A stretch of 64,000 nt of DNA from Candidatus Poribacteria bacterium (GTDB lineage Bacteria; Poribacteria; WGA-4E; WGA-3G): positions 88,046 through 152,045 of the forward strand of contig JAJEET010000019.1 of NCBI GenBank assembly GCA_022820835.1, given 5' to 3'. Made by a program: the position numbers and the translations under genes. Below, piece after piece: positions 17,318 to 27,396 of the stretch. How positions within the stretch are numbered: the first letter of the stretch is position 1; each line of letters opens with the position of its first letter. The notes below the pieces were generated by a model. That model did not search any database. It saw only the letters and a program-made list of their open reading frames with translations, and was not told the origin of the DNA.

Positions 17318-20251
17318 ATGAGAAATTTCTGCCTAATACTCACAATATTCATAACTTGCCTTAGTTATTCAGCCAGCCATGCTGTGACAATACCAGATGC
17401 CAACTTGGCTGCTGCTGTGCGGGAAGCACTCGATTTAGTTCCAACGGACCCTATTACACAAACGGCACTGGAAAAATTAGAAAATTTAGATGCGAAAGAG
17501 AAAGGTATAAAAGACCTAACCGGATTGGAAACAGCAACAGGGTTAAGGACTTTGGTTCTTGACGGGAATCAGATCACGGATGTTAAACCAATCGCGGATT
17601 TAACGAACTTAACAGAACTCTCTCTTAGAAATAATCAGATCCTGGACATCACACCCCTTGCGAAGTTGGCACACCTCACAGAATTATCGTGCAGCAACAA
17701 TCAGATCAGCGATATAAAACCGATTGTCGGATTGACAGCACTGACGCATTTGTATATTGGAAGGAATCCGATCGCTGACATTACACCGCTTGTAGGAATG
17801 AAGCAGTTAAGGGCGTTAAATCTTGGGGGTAATCCAATCAACGACCTCTCACCGTTTTCAGGCATGACGGAATTGAGGAGGTTATGGCTTTGGGAATCGC
17901 AAATTAGCGATATTACACTGCTTACGGGATTGTCCGAGTTGACAGAACTATCCCTCAGCGGGAATCCAGTCAGCGATATCACACCGCTTGCGAGCTTAAC
18001 GAAACTGGAAAAGTTATACCTCATAGAAAATCAGATTAACGACCTAAAGCCACTCAACGGGCTGGCGAAACTGACAACATTGTGGATCGACAAAAATCAA
18101 ATCACGGACATTACACCGCTTGCAGGGTTGACGCAGCTCACAGATCTAACCCTTATGGATAATGAAGTTAGCGACATAAAACCTATCGCTAATTTGACGC
18201 AGTTAAGATGGTTGCGGCTCTGGGGCAATCAGATAAATGACATCACACCACTTGCTGAGTTAGCACAGTTGAAGTCGTTAAATCTTAGACAGAATCAAAT
18301 TACGAACATAGCACCGCTTGCAAGATTGACACAGTTGACAGAACTATACCTCAGTGCTAATCAAATCAATAGCATCACGCCGCTTGTTGAATTGCCGCAA
18401 TTGACGAGATTATCGCTTGACAATAATAAGATTAGCGACATAAGACCGCTTGAAGGATTGACAGCGTTAACGTTCTTATCCATTCACGATAATAAGATTA
18501 GCGACATAAAGCCACTTGCGGGGCTTGTACAACTTCGTAACTTATTGCTCACGGGAAACCAAATCGAGGATATAGAACCGATCGCGGGGTTGATAGAACT
18601 CAGACAGTTATGGCTTTCAGTGAATCAAATTAGTGACATAAAACCGGTCACTAACCTGACACAACTGACACAATTGTTGATGTATAACAATCAAATCAGT
18701 GACATCACACCGGTCGCGAATCTCACGCAGCTAAAGCAGCTATGGTTTCAGGGCAACCTAATCAGTGACATAAAACCAGTCACTAACCTGACACAACTGA
18801 CAGATTTATCGATGTCTAGCAATCAAATCAGTGATCTAAGACCACTCGCTAATCTGACGCGGTTAAACGCCTTGCGGTTCGGCAACAACCTAAGTAGTGA
18901 CATCACACCGGTCGCGAATCTCACGCAGCTAAAGCAGCTATGGTTTCAGGGCAACCAAATCAGCGACATAAAACCACTCGCAGAACTGACGCAATTAGAA
19001 AAATTAAACATCTCGGCAAATCAGGTTAGCGACATCGCACCGCTTGCTAACCTAACGCAGCTGACAGAATTGTGGTTCCAAGACAATCAGATCAAGGATA
19101 TCAGTCCTGTTGAAAATTTGACGAATTTAACGCTTTTAAATGTCAAAGGGAATCCGATTCAGGATATGGGACCCCTCGAAAGACTTTTGGTCCTTCTCCC
19201 TGACTTGAAATTAGATATCCACTTGGATCCGACAATACTGGATGTTAATTTAGCCAACATAGTGCGAAAGGCACTCGGTTTGAGCCCCAGCGACACCATC
19301 CCGCCAAAGAAATTAGAAGAATTAGAACACCTGGATGCTGATGACAGAAGGATAACCGATTTAACAGGACTTGAGAAAGCAACAGGATTAAAAACACTAG
19401 AACTTCGCAGGAATCAAATTACTGATATTACCCCGTTGACTGGATTAACACAGTTGACAAAGTTATACCTCATGAAGAATCAAATCAGCGACATCACGCC
19501 ACTAGCTAATTTGACCCTGTTAACCGAATTATCCCTTGCAGAAAATCATATCCGTGATATTACGCCCCTTGCAGGATTGACGCAATTGACAAGGTTATGG
19601 CTCTGGGACAATCATATCCGCGACATCGAACCCCTCACTGGATCGGTGCAGCTGACAGAATTATGGCTCAGCACAAATCAGATTCGCGATATTATTCCCC
19701 TCACAGGATTGACACAGTTAACAAAGTTACGGCTCCAGAGAAATCGGATAAGTGACATCACCCCTCTAACCGAATCGGTTTCGCTAAGAGAGTTAAATAT
19801 CGGAGGCAATCAAATCACCGACGTAAAACCAGTTTCTGGTTTGACTCAGTTGACACAGCTTTGGGCTTGGCGGAATCAAATTACCGACATCGCCCCAATC
19901 ACTGAATTGACTCAGTTAACGAAGTTAGTGATCTGGGGGAATCAAATCAGCGACATCTCACCACTTGCTAAGCTAACCCGTTTGACGGAGTTGGGGCTTG
20001 GGCGGAACCAAATCCAAGACCTTTCACCCATCGCTGGAGCCACACAGTTAAGTGTTTTGCACCTTGACCGTAACCGGATCAATGACATCAGCCAGATTGA
20101 ACAGTTTACAAGTTTAACGCGTTTAAAGGTTGGAGAGAATCCGATTCAGAATATGGAACCGCTCCGCAGACTCCTTCAACAGGTTCCAGATTTGGAACTC
20201 GATATACCAGCACCAGTGGAGCTGGATATTTCACCGCCTACAAATAGGTGA
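17318..20251 (+). CDS. Internalin-like leucine-rich repeat protein, 37 repeats
   Basis: A 977-residue secreted protein with a signal peptide ending near SHAVTIPD. About 37 LRRs of 22 residues can be counted, with the consensus [21 protein letters not shown] that defines internalin-type LRRs. They fall into two blocks, about 25 and 12 repeats. Each block opens with a helical cap ([28 protein letters not shown]) and closes with the same cap (NPIQ-M-PL-RLL). There is no visible anchor at the C-terminus, so the protein is probably released or held by partners. It lies between the PSD1-type and DUF1501 genes, which suggests a surface role. No ribosome binding site is evident before the ATG. Confidence 0.92.
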   Translation: MRNFCLILTIFITCLSYSASHAVTIPDANLAAAVREALDLVPTDPITQTALEKLENLDAKEKGIKDLTGLETATGLRTLVLDGNQITDVKPIADLTNLTELSLRNNQILDITPLAKLAHLTELSCSNNQISDIKPIVGLTALTHLYIGRNPIADITPLVGMKQLRALNLGGNPINDLSPFSGMTELRRLWLWESQISDITLLTGLSELTELSLSGNPVSDITPLASLTKLEKLYLIENQINDLKPLNGLAKLTTLWIDKNQITDITPLAGLTQLTDLTLMDNEVSDIKPIANLTQLRWLRLWGNQINDITPLAELAQLKSLNLRQNQITNIAPLARLTQLTELYLSANQINSITPLVELPQLTRLSLDNNKISDIRPLEGLTALTFLSIHDNKISDIKPLAGLVQLRNLLLTGNQIEDIEPIAGLIELRQLWLSVNQISDIKPVTNLTQLTQLLMYNNQISDITPVANLTQLKQLWFQGNLISDIKPVTNLTQLTDLSMSSNQISDLRPLANLTRLNALRFGNNLSSDITPVANLTQLKQLWFQGNQISDIKPLAELTQLEKLNISANQVSDIAPLANLTQLTELWFQDNQIKDISPVENLTNLTLLNVKGNPIQDMGPLERLLVLLPDLKLDIHLDPTILDVNLANIVRKALGLSPSDTIPPKKLEELEHLDADDRRITDLTGLEKATGLKTLELRRNQITDITPLTGLTQLTKLYLMKNQISDITPLANLTLLTELSLAENHIRDITPLAGLTQLTRLWLWDNHIRDIEPLTGSVQLTELWLSTNQIRDIIPLTGLTQLTKLRLQRNRISDITPLTESVSLRELNIGGNQITDVKPVSGLTQLTQLWAWRNQITDIAPITELTQLTKLVIWGNQISDISPLAKLTRLTELGLGRNQIQDLSPIAGATQLSVLHLDRNRINDISQIEQFTSLTRLKVGENPIQNMEPLRRLLQQVPDLELDIPAPVELDISPPTNR

Positions 20252-20301
20252 AATGTGTTGACCTTAGCCGAAGCGTAGGAGTTTCAAAAAGGAGAGAAAC
20301 T

Positions 20302-21780
20302 ATGGACCCGATTAAAGAATATTTGCAGCTTGAAACGCGTCGCCAATTTTTTGGTAAATGTGCTATGGGACTTGGGGGTGCAGCCCTCGCCTCACTTTTA
20401 CCGAATGGCGTTGTTCAAGCCCTCGAACAGCAAGCAGGAACGCGAATTGGCGGTTTACCGGAACTCCCGCATTTTGCGCCGAAGGCGAAACGCGCCATCT
20501 ACCTATTCATGTCCGGTGCCCCCTCGCAGATGGATCTGTACGACTATAAGCCGACGATGGGAGAATGGTTTGATAAAGACCTCCCAGAAACGGTACGGAT
20601 GGGTCAACGCCTCACAACAATGACCTCCGGACAAGCCCGTTTTCCGATCGCACCGTCTATCTTCGAGTTTCAAAAGTACGACAACGGTAGCAACGGCGCG
20701 TGGATTAGCGAATTGCTGCCGCATACTGCTTCCATGGTAAAAGACATCGCCATTATCAAATCGATACACACCGATGCGATTAATCACGATCCGGCGATCA
20801 CCTTTGTCTGTACGGGTGACGAAACTCCGGGCAAACCGAGCCTCGGTGCGTGGTTGAGTTATGGACTCGGCAGCGAAAACAGAAATCTGCCAGCATTTAT
20901 CGTGATGAACGCCACATGGAGCGGTCCGAAAGGTGCGCAGGCACTCTATAACCGGCTCTGGGGATCCGGTTTCCTGCCTTCGGAACACCAAGGTGTGCTG
21001 CTCCGTAGTCAAGGCGATCCGGTGCTTTTTCTCTCAAATCCTGAGGGTATGAGTGAAAAAGCCCGGAAACGGATGCTCGATTCGTTGGTTAAACTTAACG
21101 AGGAACTCTACCAAGAAGTCGGTGACCCGGAAACACATGCGCGTATCTCGCAATATGAGATGGCATACCGTATGCAGACCTCCGTGCCGGAACTCACAGA
21201 CCTGACACAAGAATCTGACAAAGTTAAAGAGATGTACGGACCCGAGGTTGACACGCCGGGTACATTTGCCAACTGCTGTATCCTCGCACGTCGGATGATG
21301 GAGCGTGATGTCCGACTCGTCCAAATCTTCCATCGCGGTTGGGACCAGCACGGTGATCTACCCAAAAACATCCGTAACCAAGCACGCGATATTGATCAAC
21401 CCTCGACGGCACTCGTTCAAGATTTGAAACAACGTGGGATGCTTGACGATACACTTGTTGTCTGGGGGGGTGAGTTCGGACGGACTGTCTACTGCCAGGG
21501 GGCACTCTCGAAAGAGAACTACGGACGCGATCATCATCCGAAATGTTTCACGATATGGATGGCTGGTGCCGGTATCAAAGGTGGTATTGTTCACGGTGAA
21601 ACCGATGACTTTAGTTATAACATCGTCAAAGACCCGGTCTCGGTTCGCGACCTAAACGCGACGATTCTCAACCAACTCGGTATCGACCATGAACGTTTGA
21701 CCTTCAAGTTCCAAGGACTTGATCATCGGTTAACAGGTGTTGAAGAGAAAGCGCGGGTTGTCAACGAGATATTGGCATGA
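20302..21780 (+). CDS. DUF1501 family protein, Tat-exported (copy 1)
   Basis: About 492 residues from ATG 20302, chosen because AAGGAGAG lies 7 bases upstream and the tandem copy starts at the same point; a longer frame opens at 20248. A twin-arginine signal ([21 protein letters not shown]) shows Tat export, often used for folded cofactor proteins. The DUF1501 domain, an alkaline-phosphatase/sulfatase-like fold, fills the rest: [45 protein letters not shown] and RDHHPKCFT carry the conserved His/Asp residues. It is found with PSD1-type proteins in Planctomycetes. Activity is not established. Confidence 0.9.
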   Translation: MDPIKEYLQLETRRQFFGKCAMGLGGAALASLLPNGVVQALEQQAGTRIGGLPELPHFAPKAKRAIYLFMSGAPSQMDLYDYKPTMGEWFDKDLPETVRMGQRLTTMTSGQARFPIAPSIFEFQKYDNGSNGAWISELLPHTASMVKDIAIIKSIHTDAINHDPAITFVCTGDETPGKPSLGAWLSYGLGSENRNLPAFIVMNATWSGPKGAQALYNRLWGSGFLPSEHQGVLLRSQGDPVLFLSNPEGMSEKARKRMLDSLVKLNEELYQEVGDPETHARISQYEMAYRMQTSVPELTDLTQESDKVKEMYGPEVDTPGTFANCCILARRMMERDVRLVQIFHRGWDQHGDLPKNIRNQARDIDQPSTALVQDLKQRGMLDDTLVVWGGEFGRTVYCQGALSKENYGRDHHPKCFTIWMAGAGIKGGIVHGETDDFSYNIVKDPVSVRDLNATILNQLGIDHERLTFKFQGLDHRLTGVEEKARVVNEILA

Positions 21781-21798
21781 AAAAATAGTTAACAGTCT

Positions 21799-21885
21799 CC
21801 AGTAACCAGTAACCAGAAAAGAGATACTTGGATAACATAACCTCTCTTAACTGGAAACTTGTAACTGGCCACTGGAAACTTCAAT
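21799..21885. repeat. Intergenic short-repeat cluster between the DUF1501 copies
   Basis: Tandem AGTAACC units on the left and ACTGGAAACTTGTAACTGG-like units on the right, in inverted relation around a central GAAAAGAGA / TCTCTT pair. It resembles the other intergenic clusters at 24620, 32987 and 37223 in composition and position just upstream of a start codon. Confidence 0.45.
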
Positions 21886-21912
21886 AGGTATCGCAAAGGA
21901 GCGTCAGATAAA

Positions 21913-23391
21913 ATGGACCCCATTAAGGAATATCTTAAACTTGAAACGCGTCGCCAATTCTTCGGTAAATGTGCTATGGGACTCGGCGGTGCAGCCCTCG
22001 CCTCGTTATTGCCAAACACGCTTGCGAATGCGATCGAACAGCAAGCCGTGCCTCAGACAGGCGGTCTTCCTGAACTCCCGCACTTCGCGCCGAAAGCGAA
22101 ACGCGCGATCTATCTATTCATGTCCGGCGCACCGTCGCAGATGGATCTGTATGACTATAAACCGGTGATGGGGGAATGGTTCGATAAAGAACTCCCGGAA
22201 ACGGTACGGATGGGTCAACGTCTCACGACGATGACCTCCGGTCAGAAACGTTTTCCGATTGCGCCGTCTATTTTCGAGTTTCAAAAGCATGACAACGGTA
22301 GCGATGGTGCTTGGCTTAGCGAATTGCTGCCGCATACCGCCTCTATGGTCAAAGATATAGCGATTATCAAATCGGTACACACGGAGGCGATTAACCACGA
22401 TCCGGCGATCACCTATGTTTGTACCGGCAACGAGACTCCGGGCAAACCGAGCCTCGGCGCATGGCTCAGCTACGGATTAGGGACTGAGAACAGAAACCTT
22501 CCGTCTTTCATTGTGATGAACGCGACGTGGACAGGCAGGAAATCAGCACAAGCACTTTACAATCGGCTTTGGGGTGCTGGATTCCTTCCGTCTGAGCATC
22601 AAGGTGTGCTGCTCCGCAGTCAAGGCGATCCGGTGCTGTTCCTCTCAAATCCTGAAGGTATGAGTGAAAAAGCCCGGAAACGGATGCTCGATTCGTTGGT
22701 GAAACTCAACGAAGAACTTTATGAAGAAGTCGGTGATCCGGAAACGCATGCGCGTATCTCGCAATATGAGATGGCATACCGTATGCAGACCTCCGTGCCG
22801 GAACTCACAGACTTGAAACAGGAACCCGATAACATTTTGGAGATGTACGGTCCTGATGTCCACACACCGGGTACGTTTGCGCACTGCTGTATCCTTGCAC
22901 GTCGGATGATGGAACGCGATGTCCGACTCGTCCAAATCTTCCATCGCGGTTGGGACCAACACGGGAATCTTCCAAAGGACATCCGTAACCAGGCGCGCGA
23001 TATTGATCAGCCCTCAACAGCACTCGTTCAAGACCTGAAACAACGGGGTATGCTTGACGATACGCTCGTCGTCTGGGGCGGTGAGTTCGGACGGACTGTT
23101 TACTGCCAAGGTGCACTCACAAAAGAGAACTATGGGCGCGACCATCACCCGAAATGCTTCACGATGTGGATGGCTGGTGCCGGCATCAAAGGTGGTATTG
23201 TTCACGGTGAAACTGATGACTTTAGTTATAACATCGTCAAAGACCCTGTCTCGGTTCGAGACCTAAACGCGACAATCCTCAATCAACTCGGTATCGACCA
23301 CGAACGGTTGACCTTCAAGTTCCAAGGGCTCGATCACCGGTTAACTGGGGTCGAGGAGAAAGCACGAGTCGTTAGTGAGATCCTTGCATAA
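21913..23391 (+). CDS. DUF1501 family protein, Tat-exported (copy 2)
   Basis: A 492-residue tandem paralogue of the preceding gene, closely similar along its whole length with the same twin-arginine signal (TRRQFFGKC) and the same histidine/aspartate motifs ([27 protein letters not shown]). Differences cluster in the region after the signal peptide and in short surface stretches such as [25 protein letters not shown] lies about 11 bases before the ATG. The final TAA overlaps the ATG of the downstream oxidoreductase (TAATG), so those two are translationally coupled. The 132-base gap between the copies holds short repeated motifs. Confidence 0.9.
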   Translation: MDPIKEYLKLETRRQFFGKCAMGLGGAALASLLPNTLANAIEQQAVPQTGGLPELPHFAPKAKRAIYLFMSGAPSQMDLYDYKPVMGEWFDKELPETVRMGQRLTTMTSGQKRFPIAPSIFEFQKHDNGSDGAWLSELLPHTASMVKDIAIIKSVHTEAINHDPAITYVCTGNETPGKPSLGAWLSYGLGTENRNLPSFIVMNATWTGRKSAQALYNRLWGAGFLPSEHQGVLLRSQGDPVLFLSNPEGMSEKARKRMLDSLVKLNEELYEEVGDPETHARISQYEMAYRMQTSVPELTDLKQEPDNILEMYGPDVHTPGTFAHCCILARRMMERDVRLVQIFHRGWDQHGNLPKDIRNQARDIDQPSTALVQDLKQRGMLDDTLVVWGGEFGRTVYCQGALTKENYGRDHHPKCFTMWMAGAGIKGGIVHGETDDFSYNIVKDPVSVRDLNATILNQLGIDHERLTFKFQGLDHRLTGVEEKARVVSEILA

Positions 23392-24548
23392 TGAAACAAT
23401 TAAAAGCAGTTGTGGTTGGGGCAGGTTGGTCGGCAGAAGGACACACAAAGGCGTTTCAGCATTACGGCGTTGAGGTGTTGGCGATCTGTGCGCGTAAGCC
23501 GGGTGTCGTGCAGAAAGTCGCGGACGGGTTAGGTGTACCAGAGGCATCAACGGATTGGCGGGAGAGTCTGCTGAGACATAAACCGGACATCGTCGCACTG
23601 ACAACGCCTGCGGTTCTACGGGTAGAGGTCATCAAATTAGCGGTGGAACTCGGATGCCATATTATTAGCGAGAAACCGTTAGCACGGACGGCGGCCGAAG
23701 CCGAACATATTCATAATCTTGTCAAAGACACCGGACTGAAACACGGTTTCGCCGCGACGCATCTATATGATCCAAGCGTCTCTTATGTTCAAGAACTATT
23801 GACACAACAGCATCTTATCGGCGAACTAACGGCAGTCGATATCGGATACAGCCGCCGGATTCCGAGCCACACGCCTTCAAAAACAGTCAAGCCGTGGAAT
23901 TGGATGAGTTCTTTAGCACACGGTGGTGGTGCGTTGAACAACGGACTTACACATCGGCTTGGTATGTTGGAACGGATGACCGGCATGAAAGTCGTCTCGG
24001 CTGTCGGTGAAGCGAAAACTGCCATCAGAAAAGCACCTGTTGTTCCCGAAATTCGTGACTTTCGAGAGTGGCGACGCAGGTCAATCACACACGAGGAGGC
24101 ATCAAAACTTGAGTGGCGGGTGTGTGACGCAGAATGGGATTATTCGGCGCTCTTTAAATTAGCGGCTTCAGACCCAGAGGGTGAAAACACTATCCTTGTA
24201 ACGATGCGTACGAATCCGGGGGTGCCGTCGCATTCGCCGACCGGTGGTTGGTATTTTTATGGTACTCGTGGAACGCTTGTTGGAAGGGGTGGACATATCT
24301 TGTCGCCTATCACGAACCACATTGCGGAAACGAGCGAGGAGTTGCCGGTTCCAGAGACGTTAACAGATGCTTTACCGCGTATTGGGGACGATATCCAAAA
24401 CAAATGGGTTGCACTCGTACGGGATTTCCTCGCGGATATCGAGAACCGTCCCCACGATCCTTACTTAACATTCCAAGACGGTTGGCGTTACCAGATCGCT
24501 ATTGACGCAATCCGGGCGAGTAGCGGCTGGACAGTGATTCCCACCTGA
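23391..24548 (+). CDS. Gfo/Idh/MocA family oxidoreductase
   Basis: A 385-residue NAD(P)-dependent oxidoreductase. The Rossmann glycines appear as VVVGAGWSAEGH (the usual third glycine is displaced), and the EKP motif is ISEKPLART near residue 98 with the catalytic-region lysine. The C-terminal domain includes an insert with RRSITHEEASKLEWRVCDAE. The ATG overlaps the stop of the second DUF1501 gene by one base, which ties it to that cluster. Likely a sugar or cyclitol dehydrogenase; substrate unknown. Confidence 0.88.
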   Translation: MKQLKAVVVGAGWSAEGHTKAFQHYGVEVLAICARKPGVVQKVADGLGVPEASTDWRESLLRHKPDIVALTTPAVLRVEVIKLAVELGCHIISEKPLARTAAEAEHIHNLVKDTGLKHGFAATHLYDPSVSYVQELLTQQHLIGELTAVDIGYSRRIPSHTPSKTVKPWNWMSSLAHGGGALNNGLTHRLGMLERMTGMKVVSAVGEAKTAIRKAPVVPEIRDFREWRRRSITHEEASKLEWRVCDAEWDYSALFKLAASDPEGENTILVTMRTNPGVPSHSPTGGWYFYGTRGTLVGRGGHILSPITNHIAETSEELPVPETLTDALPRIGDDIQNKWVALVRDFLADIENRPHDPYLTFQDGWRYQIAIDAIRASSGWTVIPT

Positions 24549-24619
24549 TTTTCGTGTTCTTGTCGTTCAAAATGGGTGTCAATTGTCAGAAAGAGGCTTC
24601 CGGATTATCCTACCCCGTC

Positions 24620-24649
24620 TTGTAACTGACAACTGATAACCGATAACCA
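24620..24649. repeat. Intergenic repeat, GATAACTGACAACT family
   Basis: Contains TGTAACTGACAACTGATAAC followed by CGATAACC, related to the copies at 32987-33095 and 37223-37518. It ends 12 bases before the ATG at 24662, which has no clear ribosome binding site. Confidence 0.55.
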
Positions 24650-24661
24650 AATGGAAACCTT

Positions 24662-26107
24662 ATGCCTAAACTGGTTGTAAAAAATTTTATCAATATCCGT
24701 GAAGTAGAAATCGACACGGATAAGACCCTAATTGTCTTTATCGGCGCGACTGCCAGTGGCAAAAGCGTGCTTGCGAAGCTGCTCTATTTTTTTCATGAAC
24801 TCGTTCGTGATTTCCGTCAATACATCAAAGAGGTTAACGCCGACCCATCAGGGCCCCTGGATTCCGCTTCACAAGACCTGTCATCGGTTTTCCATGAACA
24901 AATCGCGCATAAATTCCGGGAATTTTTTGGCGATGTGAGCGAGTTAACGCTGACTCAGGACGATACCGATACCGCAAAACCGTTTGAAATCACCTATCAT
25001 TATACAGCAGATAGTGCTATTACATTGACATTGGATGCCGAAAAAACGCTTGAGGTCCGGCTCCCGGGTGTTATGGACGAGATTGAATCCCTTTGTGTTG
25101 CGCTCCAAGAAAAGTTGAAAAAGTTTGATAAAAAGCGGATGCGTGGTATAATGTCAGAGTTAGATGCGGATTCATCTACAAAAGCGGATGCTTCTTCAGT
25201 GGAGGCGGACAATGATCGGGCATCTAAACGGAACGAACGGTTCCTCTTTATCTTGGAGATGGCGATAGGACTCAGCGACATTACGGAGAAGTTAGCCGGG
25301 ACGTACCGTGACAGTTTGTTCATCCCGGCGGATCGGAATATCGCTGTTAATTACCCAGATGCACTTAAGAGGATCTTCTATGGTGGTATCAAAAGTGATC
25401 TCCAGACGCGTGCTGCGACCCGTCCGCGTGCGAATCTATACCTCATCGCACGGTTTTTGGAAAAGAACGAGGAGTTCCTCGATATTTTCAGTGCCCAGAA
25501 TTTCCACAACATTTATGACGAAAGAGCGGAAGCCGAGTCGGATAGTATCGATAAACCGGTGATAGAATTTCTACTCAAGAATATCTCGCGTATCTTAGAG
25601 AGCGAATATGAAACGATAGGCGAGGTACTTGAATCGGAACTTTATTTACATCTCACTGGCGAAAACGCTACGCTCTTAGAGCGCGCATCCGCTGGACAGC
25701 AAAACGTTATACGTATTCTGCAAGATATGTTCACGAATGTGCTCTACAACGAAGTCACTTTCCGAGTGATAGAAGAGCCGGAAGCGCACCTACACCCGAT
25801 AGCGCAAAAACACCTCATGCATATCCTTGCGCTGATGCGGAACCATATTGATAGCCAGATTGTTCTGACAACGCATAGTCCCTATTTATTAGCGGTACTT
25901 CAAAACCTTCTAACCGCTGGCCAACAGTCAGTGAAGACCCCTGATACCGCGACAGAAATTCAAGAACGTGCCCCAGAACTCTGTTGGCTGCTGCCAGATG
26001 ATGTCGAGGTCTATCATCTTAAAGGCGGTGTCAGTCATGCTATTGTGCAGCCCGATAGTAAACCTGTGCTTGAGAACCCGCTTGCTGATCTCCTTGCAGA
26101 TTTCTAA
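24662..26107 (+). CDS. AAA ATPase (AAA_15/AAA_21, SMC-like)
   Basis: A 481-residue ABC-type ATPase. The N-terminus (LVVKNFINIREVEI) and Walker A (GATASGKS, residues 28-35) are RecF/SMC-like. A charged helical section follows (about residues 130-190, SLCVALQEKLKKFDKK and STKADASSVEADNDRASKR), then a signature-like RASAGQQNVIRIL near residue 343, Walker B FRVIEEPEAHLHP near residue 370 and the switch TTHSPYLL near residue 405. The C-terminus ends without a nuclease domain. The next gene, 73 bases on, is a pentapeptide-repeat ion channel; the pair might be a sensor-effector unit. Housekeeping DNA repair is the alternative. Confidence 0.82.
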   Translation: MPKLVVKNFINIREVEIDTDKTLIVFIGATASGKSVLAKLLYFFHELVRDFRQYIKEVNADPSGPLDSASQDLSSVFHEQIAHKFREFFGDVSELTLTQDDTDTAKPFEITYHYTADSAITLTLDAEKTLEVRLPGVMDEIESLCVALQEKLKKFDKKRMRGIMSELDADSSTKADASSVEADNDRASKRNERFLFILEMAIGLSDITEKLAGTYRDSLFIPADRNIAVNYPDALKRIFYGGIKSDLQTRAATRPRANLYLIARFLEKNEEFLDIFSAQNFHNIYDERAEAESDSIDKPVIEFLLKNISRILESEYETIGEVLESELYLHLTGENATLLERASAGQQNVIRILQDMFTNVLYNEVTFRVIEEPEAHLHPIAQKHLMHILALMRNHIDSQIVLTTHSPYLLAVLQNLLTAGQQSVKTPDTATEIQERAPELCWLLPDDVEVYHLKGGVSHAIVQPDSKPVLENPLADLLADF

Positions 26108-26180
26108 ACGGGTGCCGGAATCCGCGAGTACGAACACCACAACTAAAATTTGAATTTAGAACACACGGTAAGAGATACAG

Positions 26181-27341
26181 ATGTACGAGAAACACGGCGA
26201 AACCATTAAAGCGAGAGTGTTCTTAGAGGCACTACAGAGTGATGCAACGACCATTATCCTAACGAATTGCATCATTGAAGGCGTTGTTGATATTTTTTCT
26301 GTCGAGTTAGAACGCGGCGACAACGACCAGGTCCTTCTCAACAAAAATGTCTCTTGCATCGGGTGTACATTTAGAAACATCGTTAATTTCCGGACGGTTG
26401 TTTTCCAAAAAGATGTGGATTTTCGGCGTACGCTCTTTGAGGCGGACCTTGATTTCGATGAAGCCATTTTTCATGGGACTTCTGCGTTCCGTGAGGCGAT
26501 TTTCCAAAAGCGGGCCGACTTTCATAGCGCGATCTTCCACAAAAGTGTCAGTTTTTGGCGGGCAGGATTTAACAATGTTGCCGACTTTCATAGGGTTCAA
26601 TTCCGCAGAAACGCGGTATTCCATGAGACGAACTTCTACAATGAAGTCAACTTTCGGCGGGCACAGTTCCAAGGTATACTCGACTGCACTGGGACGTGGT
26701 TCCCTGAGACAACAGCGTTCAATAGTGCGTCATTTCTCGGAACTGCTAACTTTACTGGGGCGCAGTTTATGTCTGTCGTTGCTTTTCGTGATATTCGGTA
26801 TATTCCGAACACGTTATACCGGTCCCTCAGAGACAAACTGGATCGAAAAGGGCATTATCCGACCGAGTTCTATTTAGATAGCCGACACGTTGATGAGGTA
26901 GAGAACCCGTTTTTCAAACGATATGTCGCTGACCAGCAGTTTATCCGTGCCTTCAACCAGGCGAATCCGGTGCTGGCACGTTTATGGCGCTGGAGTTCGG
27001 ATTACGGTCGGAGTTTGGCACTCTGGGCAGCATGGTCTGTCCTTTTCGTTTTCTTGTTCGCGATTGCGTACAGGTTCCCGGTGCCATCGTGGATGTCGTT
27101 ATGGTTGGAAAATTTCACGCCACAATTTCATCAAACCACAGGTGCGTATAGCGGGGATCCGTTAACATTTTGGGACTGCATCTATTTTAGCGTCGTTACT
27201 TTTACGACGCTCGGTTTCGGAGATATTGTATCGGACAATACCGCCGCACGTTTTCTCGTCACTTTAGAGGTGATTTTTGGGTACGTGATGTTAGGTGGGT
27301 TAATTAGTATCTTCGCAAACAAACTGGCGAGTCGGAGTTAA
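26181..27341 (+). CDS. Pentapeptide-repeat protein with C-terminal ion channel
   Basis: A 386-residue fusion. Residues about 55-205 form a right-handed quadrilateral helix of pentapeptide repeats (F in every fifth position: NFRTVVFQKDVDF, RADFHSAIF, NEVNFRRAQF). After a linker comes a two-helix channel of the Ion_trans_2 type: TM1 about residues 280-297, pore helix and filter TLGFGD at 343-348, TM2 about 355-380. The filter is close to the potassium consensus TVGYGD but with GFG. The repeat domain should be cytoplasmic and may gate the channel or bind a partner. It starts 73 bases after the ATPase gene on the same strand. Confidence 0.9.
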   Translation: MYEKHGETIKARVFLEALQSDATTIILTNCIIEGVVDIFSVELERGDNDQVLLNKNVSCIGCTFRNIVNFRTVVFQKDVDFRRTLFEADLDFDEAIFHGTSAFREAIFQKRADFHSAIFHKSVSFWRAGFNNVADFHRVQFRRNAVFHETNFYNEVNFRRAQFQGILDCTGTWFPETTAFNSASFLGTANFTGAQFMSVVAFRDIRYIPNTLYRSLRDKLDRKGHYPTEFYLDSRHVDEVENPFFKRYVADQQFIRAFNQANPVLARLWRWSSDYGRSLALWAAWSVLFVFLFAIAYRFPVPSWMSLWLENFTPQFHQTTGAYSGDPLTFWDCIYFSVVTFTTLGFGDIVSDNTAARFLVTLEVIFGYVMLGGLISIFANKLASRS

Positions 27342-27396
27342 TTCGCTGATGTGTTGTTGGGTTTTGCTATCTTTATTTTTTCAAAGGAGTCTCTCT

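Noticed and set aside
18640..18960. Regularly spaced repeats resembling a CRISPR array
   Set aside because: They are in-frame 66-base leucine-rich repeat units inside an open coding sequence.
20503..21012. Minus-strand 169-codon frame opposite the DUF1501 gene
   Set aside because: Antisense shadow, repeated in the second copy because the DNA is repeated.
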